NCBI RefSeq assembly: GCF_010093815.1
Contig: NW_022985560.1
Span: 865,501-929,500, forward strand
From: Pseudovirgaria hyperparasitica
Taxonomy: Eukaryota > Ascomycota > Dothideomycetes > Acrospermales > Acrospermaceae
Reading direction: 5' to 3'
Length of the DNA: 64,000 bases
The notes beneath the pieces are model-generated. The model was not told the origin of the DNA. It made no database searches and worked only from the letters and a program-made list of their open reading frames with translations. The stretch's first letter is position 1, and the number at the start of each line of letters is the position of its first letter. Position numbers and translations under genes: made by a program. Below are positions 21,713-33,605 of this stretch, piece after piece.

Positions 21713-23583
21713 TCAGCATCCTCCAGTGCCGATCTCTTCGATATCATCTTCACCAGTGCCAACACCCTTCTTCTTCCGCACCATGAATACTTGAGCTGCT
21801 CCAACGAGAGCTATAGCAGCACTCGCCCACCACGCGAGCATCGTGACATCTATGCGCCGGCCAAGTCCCCAGAGCAAGCCAGATGCGGGCCCAGCAATCG
21901 TCCGACACGCAGCGCCCACACTAGCAGCCAAACCGTTGACCTTGCCTAAATGTGCCGGCGACGGGGCGGCATTCTTAAGAAGGATCAGTAGCAGCGGATA
22001 CTGGACGATGGCAAAGAACTCGCGTATGAAGGAGCACGCGTAGATACCAGTATATAGCCACGTTTCCGGCAGCAGTGGGAGCAGTGGAACAAGAATGTAG
22101 ACAATTGGATGGCCGATGGTGACGAGAATGAAGAGCCGCCATGTACTAATACGTGCGGCTAGGCAGGGGAAGATGATCGCTTGGATGAAGAGCGCGATGG
22201 CTCCGTTGATGCTCATGACGATGCCGACTTCGCGCACGGAGAGACCAAGTCCTGGACTTTGTAGAAGTGGGGGTATGTGGTGAGGTCGTAGGACGTCCGA
22301 GTCGCGGCCTTGTAGGTAGATAGGGATAAGGTTGTCATAGGTCATGGTGTGGTAGGTGAATATGCCAAATGCGACGATGAGGGTGATTACGCTGCTGTTG
22401 AAGACGCTTGGCTCTTCCATATCGGCGACGACTGTATCTCCAGAGAGTCTTCGTGCTGGATTGATGGGCTCGAATTCTTCTTGGTTCTGGAATTCTCCAA
22501 TACCATCGAAAGTTCCGTATGATTTGGTGCCCGAGAGGCATGATGTAGCGTCTGAGATTGTCATCTGGGAGTCGTCCGCGGTGTCCTTGGTTTGGTCGCC
22601 CATTCCGGAGTCTGGACGCGTTTCTGTAAGGAAGAAACAGCCTGTAACGATTGATGCAAGTAGTAAAGTGGCGCATATGAGATTGGGCAGAAGATATGGG
22701 AAATGTGCAAAGAGTCCGTATGAAGAGAACATAGATGGAAAGTTCTTCACAGGCTCTGCGAACAAGCCACCAATTGAAGCTGTTAGCCGTTAGTATTCCA
22801 CAAGGAAAGCAGTTGAGACATCAAACTCACGGCCAATTACAGTTCCAATACACCATATGAATGGCATCACAGCATATGCACGAGCTGGTGTTTCTCAGTC
22901 GAAGCATCAAGCAGGTAAACCAGTCAACTTACGCTCATGTTCAGGTTTTCGTACCAGCTCACCAACCATAGTTTGGATAACCCCAATGTTCCCATTCAGC
23001 AGGCCCCCGAGTGTTCTGCCAGCTAAGGCGATCCATAGGTTTTGCGCAAAGCCAACCAAGAGGAGGGATATGAGAGTACCTACACACCCAACTAACAGTA
23101 CTGGTTTTCGGCCTATTCTGTCCGAGAGTGCACCCCAATACATGCCGGTGCAGGCTTCGGCAAAGGCGAACGCCGAGATGAGGAGGCCTGCGTGAAAGGC
23201 CGCATTCGATTCTTCGCCATCCTGATAACGGACCACGAGCCTGTAAGCGTACGGATATATCGAAGTAAGGGCGACAGGTTCGGCCAGTCGTACAAGCGCT
23301 ATGTGAAATTATCAACAACAGCTACGAATTAAGGAAATGACAACGCTTTGCTACGATACAGAACGAGCTTGATCTGTGATTACTGACCTAGGTAAAACAG
23401 CTGTCGCGTTGGAAATGTGTCTGGTTGTACACTCCTACTGGGAACTTCACTGGTGGTCTCGCCCAAGTGCGATTCGGCAAACGAGAAAGAATCGAAAGAG
23501 CACTCTGAGCCATGGAGCTTGTCTGCGTAGTCGTTTCCTTGCTCTTTCATCTGGTCTAAAATCTGTAACAACAGCACACTCAT
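21713..23583 (-). CDS. Major facilitator superfamily transporter, ZIFL/DHA-like
   Basis: Four exons on the minus strand, 23583-23388, 23298-22933, 22884-22831 and 22779-21713, encode 560 aa; every joint keeps frame. A 60-residue cytosolic N-terminus leads into LFYLGALVRLAEPVALTSIYPYAY (first membrane helix). Motif A follows between helices 2 and 3 as GALSDRIGRKPVLL, then a GRTLGGLLNGNIGVIQTM helix. A long central loop (about 260-310) is acidic and serine-rich, and six further helices follow. The pattern is that of the fungal branch near plant zinc-induced-facilitator-like carriers and yeast YCR023C, which are proton-linked exporters. The substrate cannot be told from sequence. The first intron uses a GTCAGT donor. 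Confidence 0.85.
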
Positions 23584-24406
23584 TGTGGTCGCTTTAGGGC
23601 ATACTTTAACGTACAGATGAGGGAGGAATCTATGTAGAGAAAGGAAGATATCATTGCAGATTGAATTGCAGAGTCAAAGGCTCACCATATTCCACCTGGA
23701 TCCCGAAGTCAACGGCATGGAAGCTACAACCCACGCCCACAGCTTCGAGTGGTAAACCTCCGGATTGCGCCATAAATATTCAGTTCGGAAGTTGCGCTTC
23801 GTTGAAGGGGTTATCTATGGCCCTCATGGTGATTGATACATAGCGCATGTTTTGAAAGTGCTATGCGTCCTAGGAGCTAATTATCATCCTGTCATCTTCG
23901 TCCAGCAGAACAGATTTGGAGTAATAGCATGAACAGCACAGTCTCAGTATGATAATACACGCTCAGATACTCCTAGATGTCTCTCAGATTCCAAGATGGT
24001 TGAGGAGCATCCCAATGCAATATCTGGTGGACTGTTGGGAACATCGGAGATTTATGTCCACCAGGAAAACGAGACTCGGAAGAAATGTGAGTGGTGAGGA
24101 TACATCAATTCTTCGAGGCGTCTGTCGCAACAGCGAAAATCGTTCCACACCCCACGCGAATTATGTTATCATAGTCGGCTCTCTGGTCACTGAGTCCTAT
24201 AGTGGGCAGCCTGATATTTATGGAAAGCGTTAAATTAGTCAGATTAGACGTGTTAAATTCCCAAGCGCTATTATACATACATTCCTGTAACTACTCTTTG
24301 CCATAGACGATCCCTTCGTTGTTCTCATCATCACTGCGTGTTTCGGGAAGGAGGGGAGTCCAAGTTCAGCTCGAATGTGTCTCTTTACTTTGCACGCTCA
24401 ATCAAT
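23584..24406. other. Intergenic, no gene seen
   Basis: About 0.8 kb between two minus-strand genes: promoter side of the MFS gene and 3' side of the AIM9-like gene. Several short frames on the plus strand (for example 23661-23843 and 23949-24233) have no recognisable content. Confidence 0.45.
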
Positions 24407-26424
24407 CTATTCAGGCTTTTTGACAGCCCAGCGTGTGCTCTCCTCAAAGGCCAAGCGTTCGTCACCGCTCAAGCTCTGCAATCCTTGCTCCCTAAGTTCT
24501 GCGAACATTTCTAGTGCTTGCGGATAATTCTCATTCGTCGTCCACCCGTCGCGATGTACAAACCCTTGGAGGGAGTCCCAGAAGTCCGCAAGCTCATTCC
24601 AGCCTTCTGAATCACGGAGATGTGCCTCAAGCTCTTCATCTGTGAATTTTATTGGGCAAGGAACTTCAGTGTTGATCTCGTTCCAGTGACTGTAGTTCTT
24701 GTATATCAGTGGTCTATATCGACTTCAAGTAGTGCGTATGGGCTTAACATACCGTGCTATGCGAATAAGACATTGCCGAAAGGGGAGAATGTCTCCGTCC
24801 CACGTGTTGGTCGAAAAGTTCACGGTATCACGCCTCGTACGGCCTTGATGCAGGTGGAAAATGTCGTGGAGGATCGGATTCGTGCTTTTGGTCTCATGTT
24901 CGTATGCCCACAAGACAATTGACTTCTCAACTTGAGTCCGAACGCGAACTTTCTCATCTTCATCTTTAAGGGTCTCATAGCTTTCAGGTAACCTCAATAG
25001 AACCTCTCCGTTGTAATCTACAAGCCGCGGATGTCGTGCCTGAAGAAACAAAGGACCGACCCACGTATCCTGCCAGTCAATAAGAGTAGTGACATGGCCG
25101 TCCTGAGCGAATATATTCGGGGCATGAATATCCCAGTGCCATAAAGTAGGTCTACTCTGATCTCCCTCGGGTAATAGATATTCAGCAACGTCCAGGAACT
25201 TCTTGTAAAGGACAACGTGAGCATCTGGGGTGCGCTGCGCCTCGGAGGTTGCAATTAAACCACCTGTCGACTTTTGGACGGCATGGTTACGTATCCAGGC
25301 AATCTGTCGTCGGCCAATTGCGATCAAATAATCCTGAGGTCTCTTCCCTAAGAAGCTCATTAATCAAAACTGCACTTTGTGGTCATAGACGATATAACTC
25401 ACAGGGGCCACGATCAATACCAATAGACGCTCGTTCTCGGTGCCAGAAATCTCGATCAACGACTGGACCTATCACAAATCGGTCCTCGACCATTCTTTTC
25501 AATGATTGCGGCACTTCTCCAATGATTTCGGCCTTTTCGCAGCCCGGGAAAGCATCATTCGCGAAGTAAAGACTTCCATAACTGTGGTTATTCGTCAACT
25601 ATGCCGGCATGAGCATACTAATTCATAAGAACAGACCGTGTGAATGATAGTGACAGGAATTTTTTCTCGATAGCGATAATATCGTCCACAATCTTGAGCT
25701 TATCATCAAGCTCCATCTCGTCCCAAACCTCACCGAGTTGACGTCCAGTCGCCTCCTCCATCAGAATGTACTCTGACTCTACGGGATTTTCAGCATCACC
25801 GCTCCAAGATAATACCTTTGGCACAGGGATCTCAAGGACAGTCCGTGCCTGGGAATCCGGTTGTATCAGCCCAGGCAACTAAACATCACAGCAACCGAAT
25901 CTACATACAAAATCCATGGTAGCGACTTCAGACGCAGTTGTCTTGAACAGAGGGCCGGCATTAGGATTAGGTATACGCGCGATTACGACAGTACCATCAT
26001 CCATGACAAGCCGAAAGACTTTATTGAATCCTCCTTCAGCAAGCTTGCTGATCGATACACAAGCCTGCGCGCCTGCACTTTTAGCCGCGACCTTCTCAAG
26101 TTCAAGCACGTTAAAACGTTTATACCGCTCGCGAAGCTGAGAGGTTTCATTCCATAGCCACCGCCCACTTGTATAGCAGTAGTAATCTTCGTAGTCGCTA
26201 TCTGGACGCGAAAACATTGTTCGAAAAGGAGATCGAAACGATACATAGGATGGCGAGAAAAAGCGACTCAGAGACCGCAAAGTCTGAGGTCTGGGGTTAA
26301 TCCCAAGGCGCTGGTAGTAATAGGAACCCAGGCCATGGCAGATCATGTTCGGGTTGTGAACATTGATACGTGATCGAAAGGTCGCGTCGGATGGAGTATT
26401 TGAGTAGAGGTACGGAAAAAGCAT
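24407..26424 (-). CDS. AIM9: AIM9-like protein with phosphotransferase (APH) fold
   Basis: Five exons on the minus strand, 26424-25909, 25848-25637, 25581-25403, 25347-24753 and 24689-24407, encode 594 aa. Yeast Aim9 is a mitochondrial protein found in a screen for altered mitochondrial inheritance; its reaction is unknown. The kinase-like fold shows in EGGFNKVFRLVMDDGTVVIARIP (nucleotide loop and lysine region), ASEVATMDFARTVLEIPVPKV across the first joint, the catalytic loop HWDIHAPNIF and the metal-binding LIDWQDTWVGPLF. The first 60 residues are rich in Arg, Ser and Tyr with few acids, fitting a mitochondrial presequence. Intron 2 uses a rare GTCTGT donor, but the flanking protein sequence SFTR/YGSLYFANDAFPG supports it. 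I am confident of the family, not of any substrate. Confidence 0.87.
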
Positions 26425-26880
26425 TTCAATAAATTACCATCAAAACAAGCTATATTCAGTATAATATAATTACTTAACATGCTTATGAGTACTAAGATCT
26501 ACTTATCATACATGACTAGAGATTCAGATCCGGTATCAGTAGTATAATTAGAGATAACATAATCATTCTATGATTTAACCTTTTCCGAAGATATAATATA
26601 TCGTATTACTATTAGAAGGTTATTACCATAGAGGTTGTCTAAGGGGAGAAAAAGACAGGCAGTAACGACCTTAGAATGAGATCGCCAAGGCGCTAGTATC
26701 ATTAGGATTAGCGTAACTGTAAGCGAGGAACATTGATCTTTATAATCTCTCTTTCTCTGATCCTCTTGTTATAGACTAAGCTAGAACAGAGACTTATTAG
26801 AGGTTCAAAACTACATAGACATATTTATCAACTGATTGCACTCATGAATATCTCTGTGTGTTATTATATGAGCAGGGTGT
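26425..26880. repeat. AT-rich island, probably decayed repeat
   Basis: About 450 bases are strongly AT-rich with many TA steps and no protein-like frame, unlike the flanking genes. This is the look of old repeat DNA worn by C-to-T change, as made by repeat-induced point mutation in this fungal group. I found no clear terminal repeats, so no element family is named. Confidence 0.4.
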
Positions 26881-27520
26881 GAGGGGGAAATATCGCGTAA
26901 ACCTAATGCCAAGAGTGACAAGCTGGGCACAATGAATGAATTTGTTGACAGTCTGACACGGAGCAGCTACGAAGCCAATGAAGTTCTATCTCATTTACCA
27001 TCTCTCTTGCTGTCTCTTCCTCTCGAGATAACGTGGAGCTCCTTCATGCGACTCCCCTTGTGTCTCTCATGTGGCTGACACAACGGCAACTATGGCACAT
27101 GCCGAGCTTGCAAGACCGCCGGAGAAGGCAGACTAAAAATTAACCCGGCCAGGTAGAGCTAAGAAGGAATTGGCCTTACGAGAAAAGACGTCAGTATTGT
27201 CGCAAGATATCCTAGTCTCTCTAGTTTCTCCTTCTCTCTCACCTGTCTTGACCACTCAAATGAAGGCGTTCATGGCCTTACCGTCGGTCCAGGACGGCTT
27301 TCGCGCCTCTATTGATACGCCACAGCGGCCAAGGAGCTTCTGTCCTGAGTCCTGGCATCTGTCCAAGACGGACTGTTGGTAAATTTTCATCCGTGGCACC
27401 TTGCGCTTGGCGTGCTAAATCTTGGGCTGGACGACTTCTTAAGATCAAGAGGGCCTGCCTAGGCGATGTCAATTCAGGTCTTCCTTACGCTTTGTCACAA
27501 CGCCAGTCGCTGTTGTCCCA
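26881..27520. promoter_or_regulatory. Upstream region of the NADPH oxidase gene
   Basis: Composition returns to normal here. TC-rich tracts at about 27000-27050 and 27210-27250 fit a fungal promoter or leader. Short frames at 27170-27524 run up to the oxidase start in other frames; a missed 5' exon is possible but not supported. Confidence 0.4.
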
Positions 27521-29611
27521 ATGACCTCCCACGCCTTCGATGGGGTTGTTTTTCTCAAGGACGAGGAAGTTGATGAGTTTGTCAAATCGCTAGATAAAAA
27601 TAGTGACGGCATTATTGACTATTCCGAACTGGAACGAAAGCTGGACCATATTCACGATGAGATCGTGCCAAAGCCTCTTTCCCATCATTTGAACCACGGC
27701 GACAGGGATGAACAGGATCGCCACGATTTTCTTCGAAGTATCATTGGATCCGATAAGAATGCGATACCTGTTGCAGAATTCAAGAACATCGTGCGCTCGT
27801 GGAATGTTCCTTCTCTTGAGCAGGACAAGGAAGCCGCGAAAGAGGAAGATAACTATCTCAAACGTATGAGCTGGTATAGGCGCTTCAGAGTCTGGTGGGC
27901 CGTCGAAGGACCGGAATATCTAACCCTCATCTTGGTTGTCAGTATTCAAGTTGGCCTAGGTGTGTGGCAAATGGTGAAGTACATCACTCAGACGCAATAT
28001 CGCGATGCGCTTGGATGGGGTGTCGTGTTGGCAAAGACATGCGCTGGCTCGCTCTATGGAACCATGTTTTTCCTGCTCTTATCGATGTCAAGATATTTCA
28101 CCACATCTATGCGCAAAAGTCAGACCATTTCTCGATTTGCGAACTGGGACCTCTCCCAGTCGTTTCACATCAAGATATCAATCGCTGCGATAGCTCTTGC
28201 GACTTTGCACGCCATTGGCCATCTTACAGGATCTTTCGTGTTTGGAAGTCGTACCAATCGACAGGAAGCCGTGGCAGTACTCCTAGGGCCGGATGCTGTG
28301 CCTAAAGCGTATATCGACTACGTTCGCTCTACACCTGGATGGACTGGGCTGACGGCCCTGGGTTGCTTCTATCTCCTGGCTCTGTTGAGCATGCCGGTGA
28401 TCCGAAAATGGAACTACGAAGTTTTTCAGCTAGGCCATCTTCTAATGTTTCCGATTATTGGCCTTCTGGCCGCTCATGGCAGCACTCAACTACTCCAATG
28501 GACCATGCTAGGCTACTTTCTCGCATTTCCCGCAATCTTGATCGTATTTGAACGACTTCTCCGTATTGTACAAGGCTTCCATCGCATCTCTGCAACACTG
28601 CAAGTACTTGATAAGGAGACCGTGGCCGTGACGGTGCACATACCAAAGTACCGCATTTGGCCATACAAAGCTGGCCAATACGTCTTCCTACAAGTTCCCT
28701 CCATTTCCTTGTTCCAGTGGCACCCCTTCACGATTTCGACATGCCACGAAAACGTTATGCAAGTGCACGTTAAGAATGACGGCGACTGGACCGGTAAACT
28801 TCATGGCTTCGCCCAAGTCGGAGAATCGAAACCCATTCGCGTCGGTATCGATGGCCCGTTCGGCGCGCCCGCGCAACGCTTCCCAGACTTCGACTTCAGC
28901 ATGGTCTTTGGAGCCGGCATTGGTGTGACGCCTTTCTCCGGTATTCTCACAGATCTGCAACAACAGGAAGAGGAAGAGCGGACACGCCTAGAAACCAAAG
29001 CTGCTGCTCGTAAAGAACAAGCTACCTCCGAAGGTATTCCTGATTCGCAGCTTCGGCAACTACCCACCAACACCTCCATCGCGAGCCACTTTGCACGTTT
29101 CCGCCGCATCGATTTCCATTGGCTTGTACGGGACCGGAACAACTTACTCTGGTTTGCCGAACTGCTAAATACTGTGACCCGAGCGCAGCGTGAGGAAGAG
29201 CATTCACCCACCATCAAGAACCTCGATATCAATATTGTAACACATGTTACGCAGAAACGCAAAGACATTAGTGAGCATGTTTTTCGCTGGCTCTTGGAGA
29301 TGCATCGCACGGATGAGCACCCGTGCTCGCCCATCACAGGCCTACTGAACAATACACACTTCGGGCGGCCAGACTTAGGACGCATTATGACCAGTCACTA
29401 TGAGGATATGAAGGTATTGAGGAAAGAGAAGAGCTGGAGGCTGAATGGTCTGAAGAAAGATGATAGTGAAGAGCTTAAAGTTGGTGTGTTCTTCTGTGGG
29501 CCACCGGTTATTGGCTATCAGCTTGCAGATTGGTGTTGGCGATTGACGGCGAGGGGGAGGGAGGAGGGTTGTAAAGTTGAGTATTACTTCATGATGGAGG
29601 TATTCGGGTAG
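27521..29611 (+). CDS. noxC: Calcium-linked NADPH oxidase, NoxC/Nox5 type
   Basis: One exon of 696 aa. Nox enzymes move electrons from NADPH through FAD and two hemes across a membrane to make superoxide. An EF-hand near the start has a complete 12-residue calcium loop DKNSDGIIDYSE at residues 25-36, which marks the NoxC class of fungi and animal Nox5, not NoxA or NoxB. Six membrane segments follow, with heme-ligand histidines in LHAIGHLTG and LGHLLMFPIIGLLAAHG. The FAD site is HPFTIST (about residue 401) and the NADPH sites are GAGIGVTPF (about 463) and VFFCGPP near the end. A long charged insert sits after the GAGIGVTPF site, as in other NoxC proteins. The end, EYYFMMEVFG, replaces the usual phenylalanine-ending Nox tail. 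Calcium control is inferred from the EF-hand. Confidence 0.92.
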   Translation: MTSHAFDGVVFLKDEEVDEFVKSLDKNSDGIIDYSELERKLDHIHDEIVPKPLSHHLNHGDRDEQDRHDFLRSIIGSDKNAIPVAEFKNIVRSWNVPSLEQDKEAAKEEDNYLKRMSWYRRFRVWWAVEGPEYLTLILVVSIQVGLGVWQMVKYITQTQYRDALGWGVVLAKTCAGSLYGTMFFLLLSMSRYFTTSMRKSQTISRFANWDLSQSFHIKISIAAIALATLHAIGHLTGSFVFGSRTNRQEAVAVLLGPDAVPKAYIDYVRSTPGWTGLTALGCFYLLALLSMPVIRKWNYEVFQLGHLLMFPIIGLLAAHGSTQLLQWTMLGYFLAFPAILIVFERLLRIVQGFHRISATLQVLDKETVAVTVHIPKYRIWPYKAGQYVFLQVPSISLFQWHPFTISTCHENVMQVHVKNDGDWTGKLHGFAQVGESKPIRVGIDGPFGAPAQRFPDFDFSMVFGAGIGVTPFSGILTDLQQQEEEERTRLETKAAARKEQATSEGIPDSQLRQLPTNTSIASHFARFRRIDFHWLVRDRNNLLWFAELLNTVTRAQREEEHSPTIKNLDINIVTHVTQKRKDISEHVFRWLLEMHRTDEHPCSPITGLLNNTHFGRPDLGRIMTSHYEDMKVLRKEKSWRLNGLKKDDSEELKVGVFFCGPPVIGYQLADWCWRLTARGREEGCKVEYYFMMEVFG

Positions 29612-30931
29612 TCACCGGTATTCGATGTCGTGTGACTTTTGTCAGACTCATTACATTGAGTACAACCGCCACGTTGTTGAAGGCAGGCACGAACTGGCGT
29701 TATGTCGCCCTCGAACCACCTCAAGTCCATTCGTGGAGTAGCCATTAAGTTTTCTGGATTTCTAGGCGAGACTTGTAGCTTCTCAGGATGGCAGATTTAC
29801 TGTCATGATCGGGATGTCATATAAGGTCTTAATCCCAAGTAAGCCTACAAATGAAAGCATCGCATCATCGATGAACGCTCATAGTCTAACAGTGAGGATT
29901 ATATTGGCCTACTCCACGCAGTGGCTGAATTTATTATGACTTATCTCACGAAGGACGTCGGAAGCAACTCCTTGTTTTACAACCGTTGAATGACCTTTTT
30001 CATCATTGTGCCAACACAGCCATAGTGAGTAATAATACGAGTATGTTGAGACATCTTCTAATGTAAAGGGATGCAGCAGCCTGTGACAGAATAATGGAGC
30101 TGGGATAAAACCTTGGATAAACCTAGGAAAGCATGTGAGAATTAGGATTCCCATTGTTCTCTGAACAACGTAGAGATTGAATCACACTGTACAATTTGCC
30201 ACTGATGTACTTTAGATCTGTCCTCAGTTATGCCGCCACGACTTTGTTATCTCCCTACTTGGAGAGCCCACATATCACGCATGTGACGATTCCAGCTCTT
30301 TTCTACGAACATCTTCTCTCCCCTTGCGGCAGCTAAATGGCTTGGTTATGTATTTCGCTAAGGCACGATACTATAGTCAGTGATTAATGGTCTCGGTGAC
30401 ATCGTCACTGAGAAATTGTTAGCATTGGCTGCAGTTACAGTAGCTGGGAAACTTGAGCGAACCTTATCAAAGAAGGATCATTCTTATACTCAGGCACTAT
30501 ATTAAGTGAGCAGAGCAACGGTTCTTTGCTCTATGTTGACATTACAAGACACCATGTCTCTAACAGATCTACCACTATTCGCGCACTTGTCTAAATATCT
30601 GCAACCATCTATATGAATAAGTCTAACGAGCTTCTAGATACAGCTCAGAGCTTTAAAATGTTTCAGAGTTTGTACGAACAAGCATAGGGGTTGCGGGTGT
30701 GTCTTAGACCTTTCTTCATCCACAAGCTCTGATAGACCCCCTTTTGCACCGTCTAAAATATTGTATTCAGTCTGAGTAGTCTGGACCACAGTCCGTCAAG
30801 CCGTATGTATTACCGCTTGAAATCCGAGATCAAGATATAAGCCGAGAGTCAAGACATAAGCCGAGAGAATGGTAGATAATAAACGTAGTGTAGAGATAGT
30901 ATAGGCAAACCTGAGCCGATACCCCCTCGTA
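29612..30931. other. Convergent intergenic region, no gene seen
   Basis: About 1.3 kb between the 3' ends of the NADPH oxidase and the 533-residue orphan. The sequence is moderately AT-rich with no domain-like frame; a minus frame of 81 codons at 29909-30154 has no recognisable content. Two short near-copies of a GCCGAGAGTCAAGA-like motif occur near 30840-30865. Confidence 0.45.
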
Positions 30932-32533
30932 TCATGTGGTGCCGCGATGGCCTACATAATTGATACTGTTAAACATCGCGGTCGTTACGAATTTCACTAG
31001 AAAGTCGGTCATCCCACGACCATCCGGATCTGGCCGGATCTCCTCGCTGAGTATACAGCCCTCCCCTAAAATGGTCTCACACTGTCGGACGTCGGCCATC
31101 CATTTCTCAAGAAGTTGGTGACAATCTTTCCTTAGAATTTTGACGATCTCCTTGCATATTTGACGGCCTTCGCTGCTGAGCAAGAAGCCATTCCGAACGA
31201 TGTCTGACTTTCCGTCTGATACCAGATCTGGTGTGGTTTGTGGCGGATTGGGAGAGCTGCTCGCGTGCCACCCTATCTCTTTGTCCATAAGTGATTCTTT
31301 GTCCGGTTCGGTGGAGACTTCCGTGGGAATTCTCTTGTTCAATTCGGCGGAGAGTTCCAGATGCGCGTGCCAGATATCACACCATGCGACGGCGAATTGG
31401 AGCTGTTTGTCGTCGTCCAATTGCATAAGACGGGGGCATAAATCGCGTCTATCGAGCCTCTGAAAGTGGAACCAGTCATCGAGGCGGTCAATTTTTCTCA
31501 AGAGCTTTGGCATGGTCTTACAACAAAACCGTTCGACTCTCCACTTGGTCAGTTTGTCTTCGAGAATCGTCTTCTCCTCATCTGAGATTGCACTGTCATC
31601 CGGACTCTCTCTAAGCCTGTTTGCCTCCCTGATGGCGTTGTCGTAATCTCTCCTCGTGGCATCCGTCTGGAGCTTCATATGTTTCCTTGCCATGTTCAGG
31701 AGGACGTCGTATGCCTGGATACGACAGAGGGGAAACGTGGATCCTCTTGGGTCGATATCGTCGTTGAGGTCGTGTCTGACCCTCTGTCCACGCTGATAGC
31801 GCTCAACTTCGTCCAAGAAGAGTTCATTAATCGGCATAGTAGAGATACGAGGGATTTTCTCCTGACTTGGCATGACGATTTTTCGTGTGGAAGGCGTCTC
31901 CTGACGCTCCAGCCTAGCACGAATGATATCTGGTGTTAATTCTTGTTCGGAGTTTGCGCCAGGAGTGTCGCGGAACTTTATTTCGTCACAGCTGGCATTC
32001 GGCGCAAGGCCGCGCTGTACATATTCTGGTTGAGCCTGCTGGTCAGGCCGGTAGAGCTCAAACACCTTGCAATACATTTGTTTTATTTTGTACTTCTTGG
32101 ACTTTTCTTTTACCTTGTCGTGAGCCGTTCGAAGAATGGGAAAGAGATTTTGGTGGTAGTCGTTTCTCCAAAAGGCGATGAAAAACTTCATTTCTCGTTT
32201 CTCGAAGTTTGCGTTTCTGGCACGGACTGGGATACCCTTTGTCTTTCCCTTCTTCACCTCAACTTGCCGTATTCTTACGGGGAGTTCATCTTCCGGATGG
32301 AAGTCGGCCAGTGCGTTGACGAAGATAAAACCCCCTATCGGTGTGCCTTCATTGCTGTCAAACGTCACAGGCTCTGTACCAACCGTAGTATCCTTGGGAG
32401 ATGGGACTATAGCGCTGTAGTCCCAGTCCCAATATTCCAGAACTTCGCAGTCTGCCTCGCTCGATATGCCAGGCGGTAGAGAAATCGTCTCCAGAATCTT
32501 CTCCAGACGCGCATCCAGAGAAATCGTCTCCAT
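30932..32533 (-). CDS. Orphan protein of 533 aa, unknown function
   Basis: One exon of 533 aa with no family that I recognise. It is soluble, without signal peptide or membrane segment. The first 230 residues mix beta-like and basic helical parts (VEVKKGKTKGIPVR, KVKEKSKKYKIKQM). The middle has a charged helix-rich stretch with many Arg, Glu and Asp residues (about 240-400), including CCKTMPKLLRKIDRLDDWFHFQRLDRRDLCPRL. The C-terminal third is helical. The first 26 codons contain a 13-codon duplication: a 16-base repeat at 32478-32493 and 32517-32532 carries the start codon in the second copy. The long clean frame argues that it is a real gene. It may be lineage-specific. Confidence 0.65.
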   Translation of the reverse strand: METISLDARLEKILETISLPPGISSEADCEVLEYWDWDYSAIVPSPKDTTVGTEPVTFDSNEGTPIGGFIFVNALADFHPEDELPVRIRQVEVKKGKTKGIPVRARNANFEKREMKFFIAFWRNDYHQNLFPILRTAHDKVKEKSKKYKIKQMYCKVFELYRPDQQAQPEYVQRGLAPNASCDEIKFRDTPGANSEQELTPDIIRARLERQETPSTRKIVMPSQEKIPRISTMPINELFLDEVERYQRGQRVRHDLNDDIDPRGSTFPLCRIQAYDVLLNMARKHMKLQTDATRRDYDNAIREANRLRESPDDSAISDEEKTILEDKLTKWRVERFCCKTMPKLLRKIDRLDDWFHFQRLDRRDLCPRLMQLDDDKQLQFAVAWCDIWHAHLELSAELNKRIPTEVSTEPDKESLMDKEIGWHASSSPNPPQTTPDLVSDGKSDIVRNGFLLSSEGRQICKEIVKILRKDCHQLLEKWMADVRQCETILGEGCILSEEIRPDPDGRGMTDFLVKFVTTAMFNSINYVGHRGTT

Positions 32534-33605
32534 GATTCAGGGCTTGAATGAAACCTCCCGCGAGTCGGTTGAACGTCGTGCTAGAATGAAATGGTTTGAA
32601 GACGGACTGCGGGTATGAAAGTGGTTGGTAGACCTAGGCTAGAAGGTTTCCATTTACATTATGAGGATTCCTTTGTTCTCATGAAGTCTCCATATGATGT
32701 AGGGATATCCTTGCTCGTGGGTTCTGTCGTGCCTTGCTTTTGCGCTGACCACACAGACCCTCACCGTTGTTCAGTTACGGTTTACCCACAGTGTCAGATT
32801 CTTGGTATACATCTTCTCATATCACAGCACATACCTGAAGTACGCACAATGCTTCTAGTAAGTCTAGACCTTCCAAGCAGTTGACTCCTTTAGTTTAGGA
32901 ACGCAATTCTGTAAACTTTGATAGGTTGCTTACAATGTAAATTAACAAATGCTAGCGTAACAAGGCATTATGTCCTACTATGATCGTATCATTCCTCGCC
33001 ACTATCATATGGCCCGACGCACATTCCCCGCTCAGCCATTTGCATGGTAGCAAAACTCACCGTATTTGATCCGGTACGTACCTTCCGACTTCTATACCGA
33101 GATCACGTAAAGGAAGTCTGTCCCGGAGACCACATACACACAGGCGCAATCTACAGTCGCAGCTTGGAACAGCGAGACCATTACCACCACGGCAAGCCGA
33201 GCCGGGACTTCGCAGACAAGCTTCACAATGCATGTACTGTTTTCCAAGTTTCTCATGCTCCTTCGACTCTGATTATGGGATGTCAGCGTTGTGACACAAA
33301 GCTTACTGTAACGAGCGCCTCCCGCCTACAGCAGAGCAGGAAGGAGAGGCCAAACAAGAACCACACTTTTATTTTTTTCTTTTTCTTTTTTCGCAAGAGA
33401 TCCCGATGTCAGCCCCGGGAAGTGGGTCCTACTTACCCTTCCATGCTGCGAAAAGTGATGATCTACGTACCACGAAGCGGGGCTTGCATATCCCGATCAG
33501 CTTGTAAGCTTATATAGCTCTCAACAACAACAACAACATTCTTCTCCATCCGTGCCATCTTCCAGCATTTTCCACACACAGCCAGCATACTCTGCACTTC
33601 CCAGC
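32534..33605. promoter_or_regulatory. Divergent intergenic region
   Basis: About 1.1 kb upstream of both the orphan (minus) and the FAD oxidoreductase (plus). A T-rich tract lies at 33367-33392 and a CAA run at 33522-33537 just ahead of the oxidoreductase start; both fit a fungal promoter and leader. No gene is seen. Confidence 0.5.

Noticed and set aside
26425-26880. A transposon with terminal repeats in the AT-rich island
   Set aside because: I could not find matching ends or target-site copies, so only a decayed repeat is claimed.
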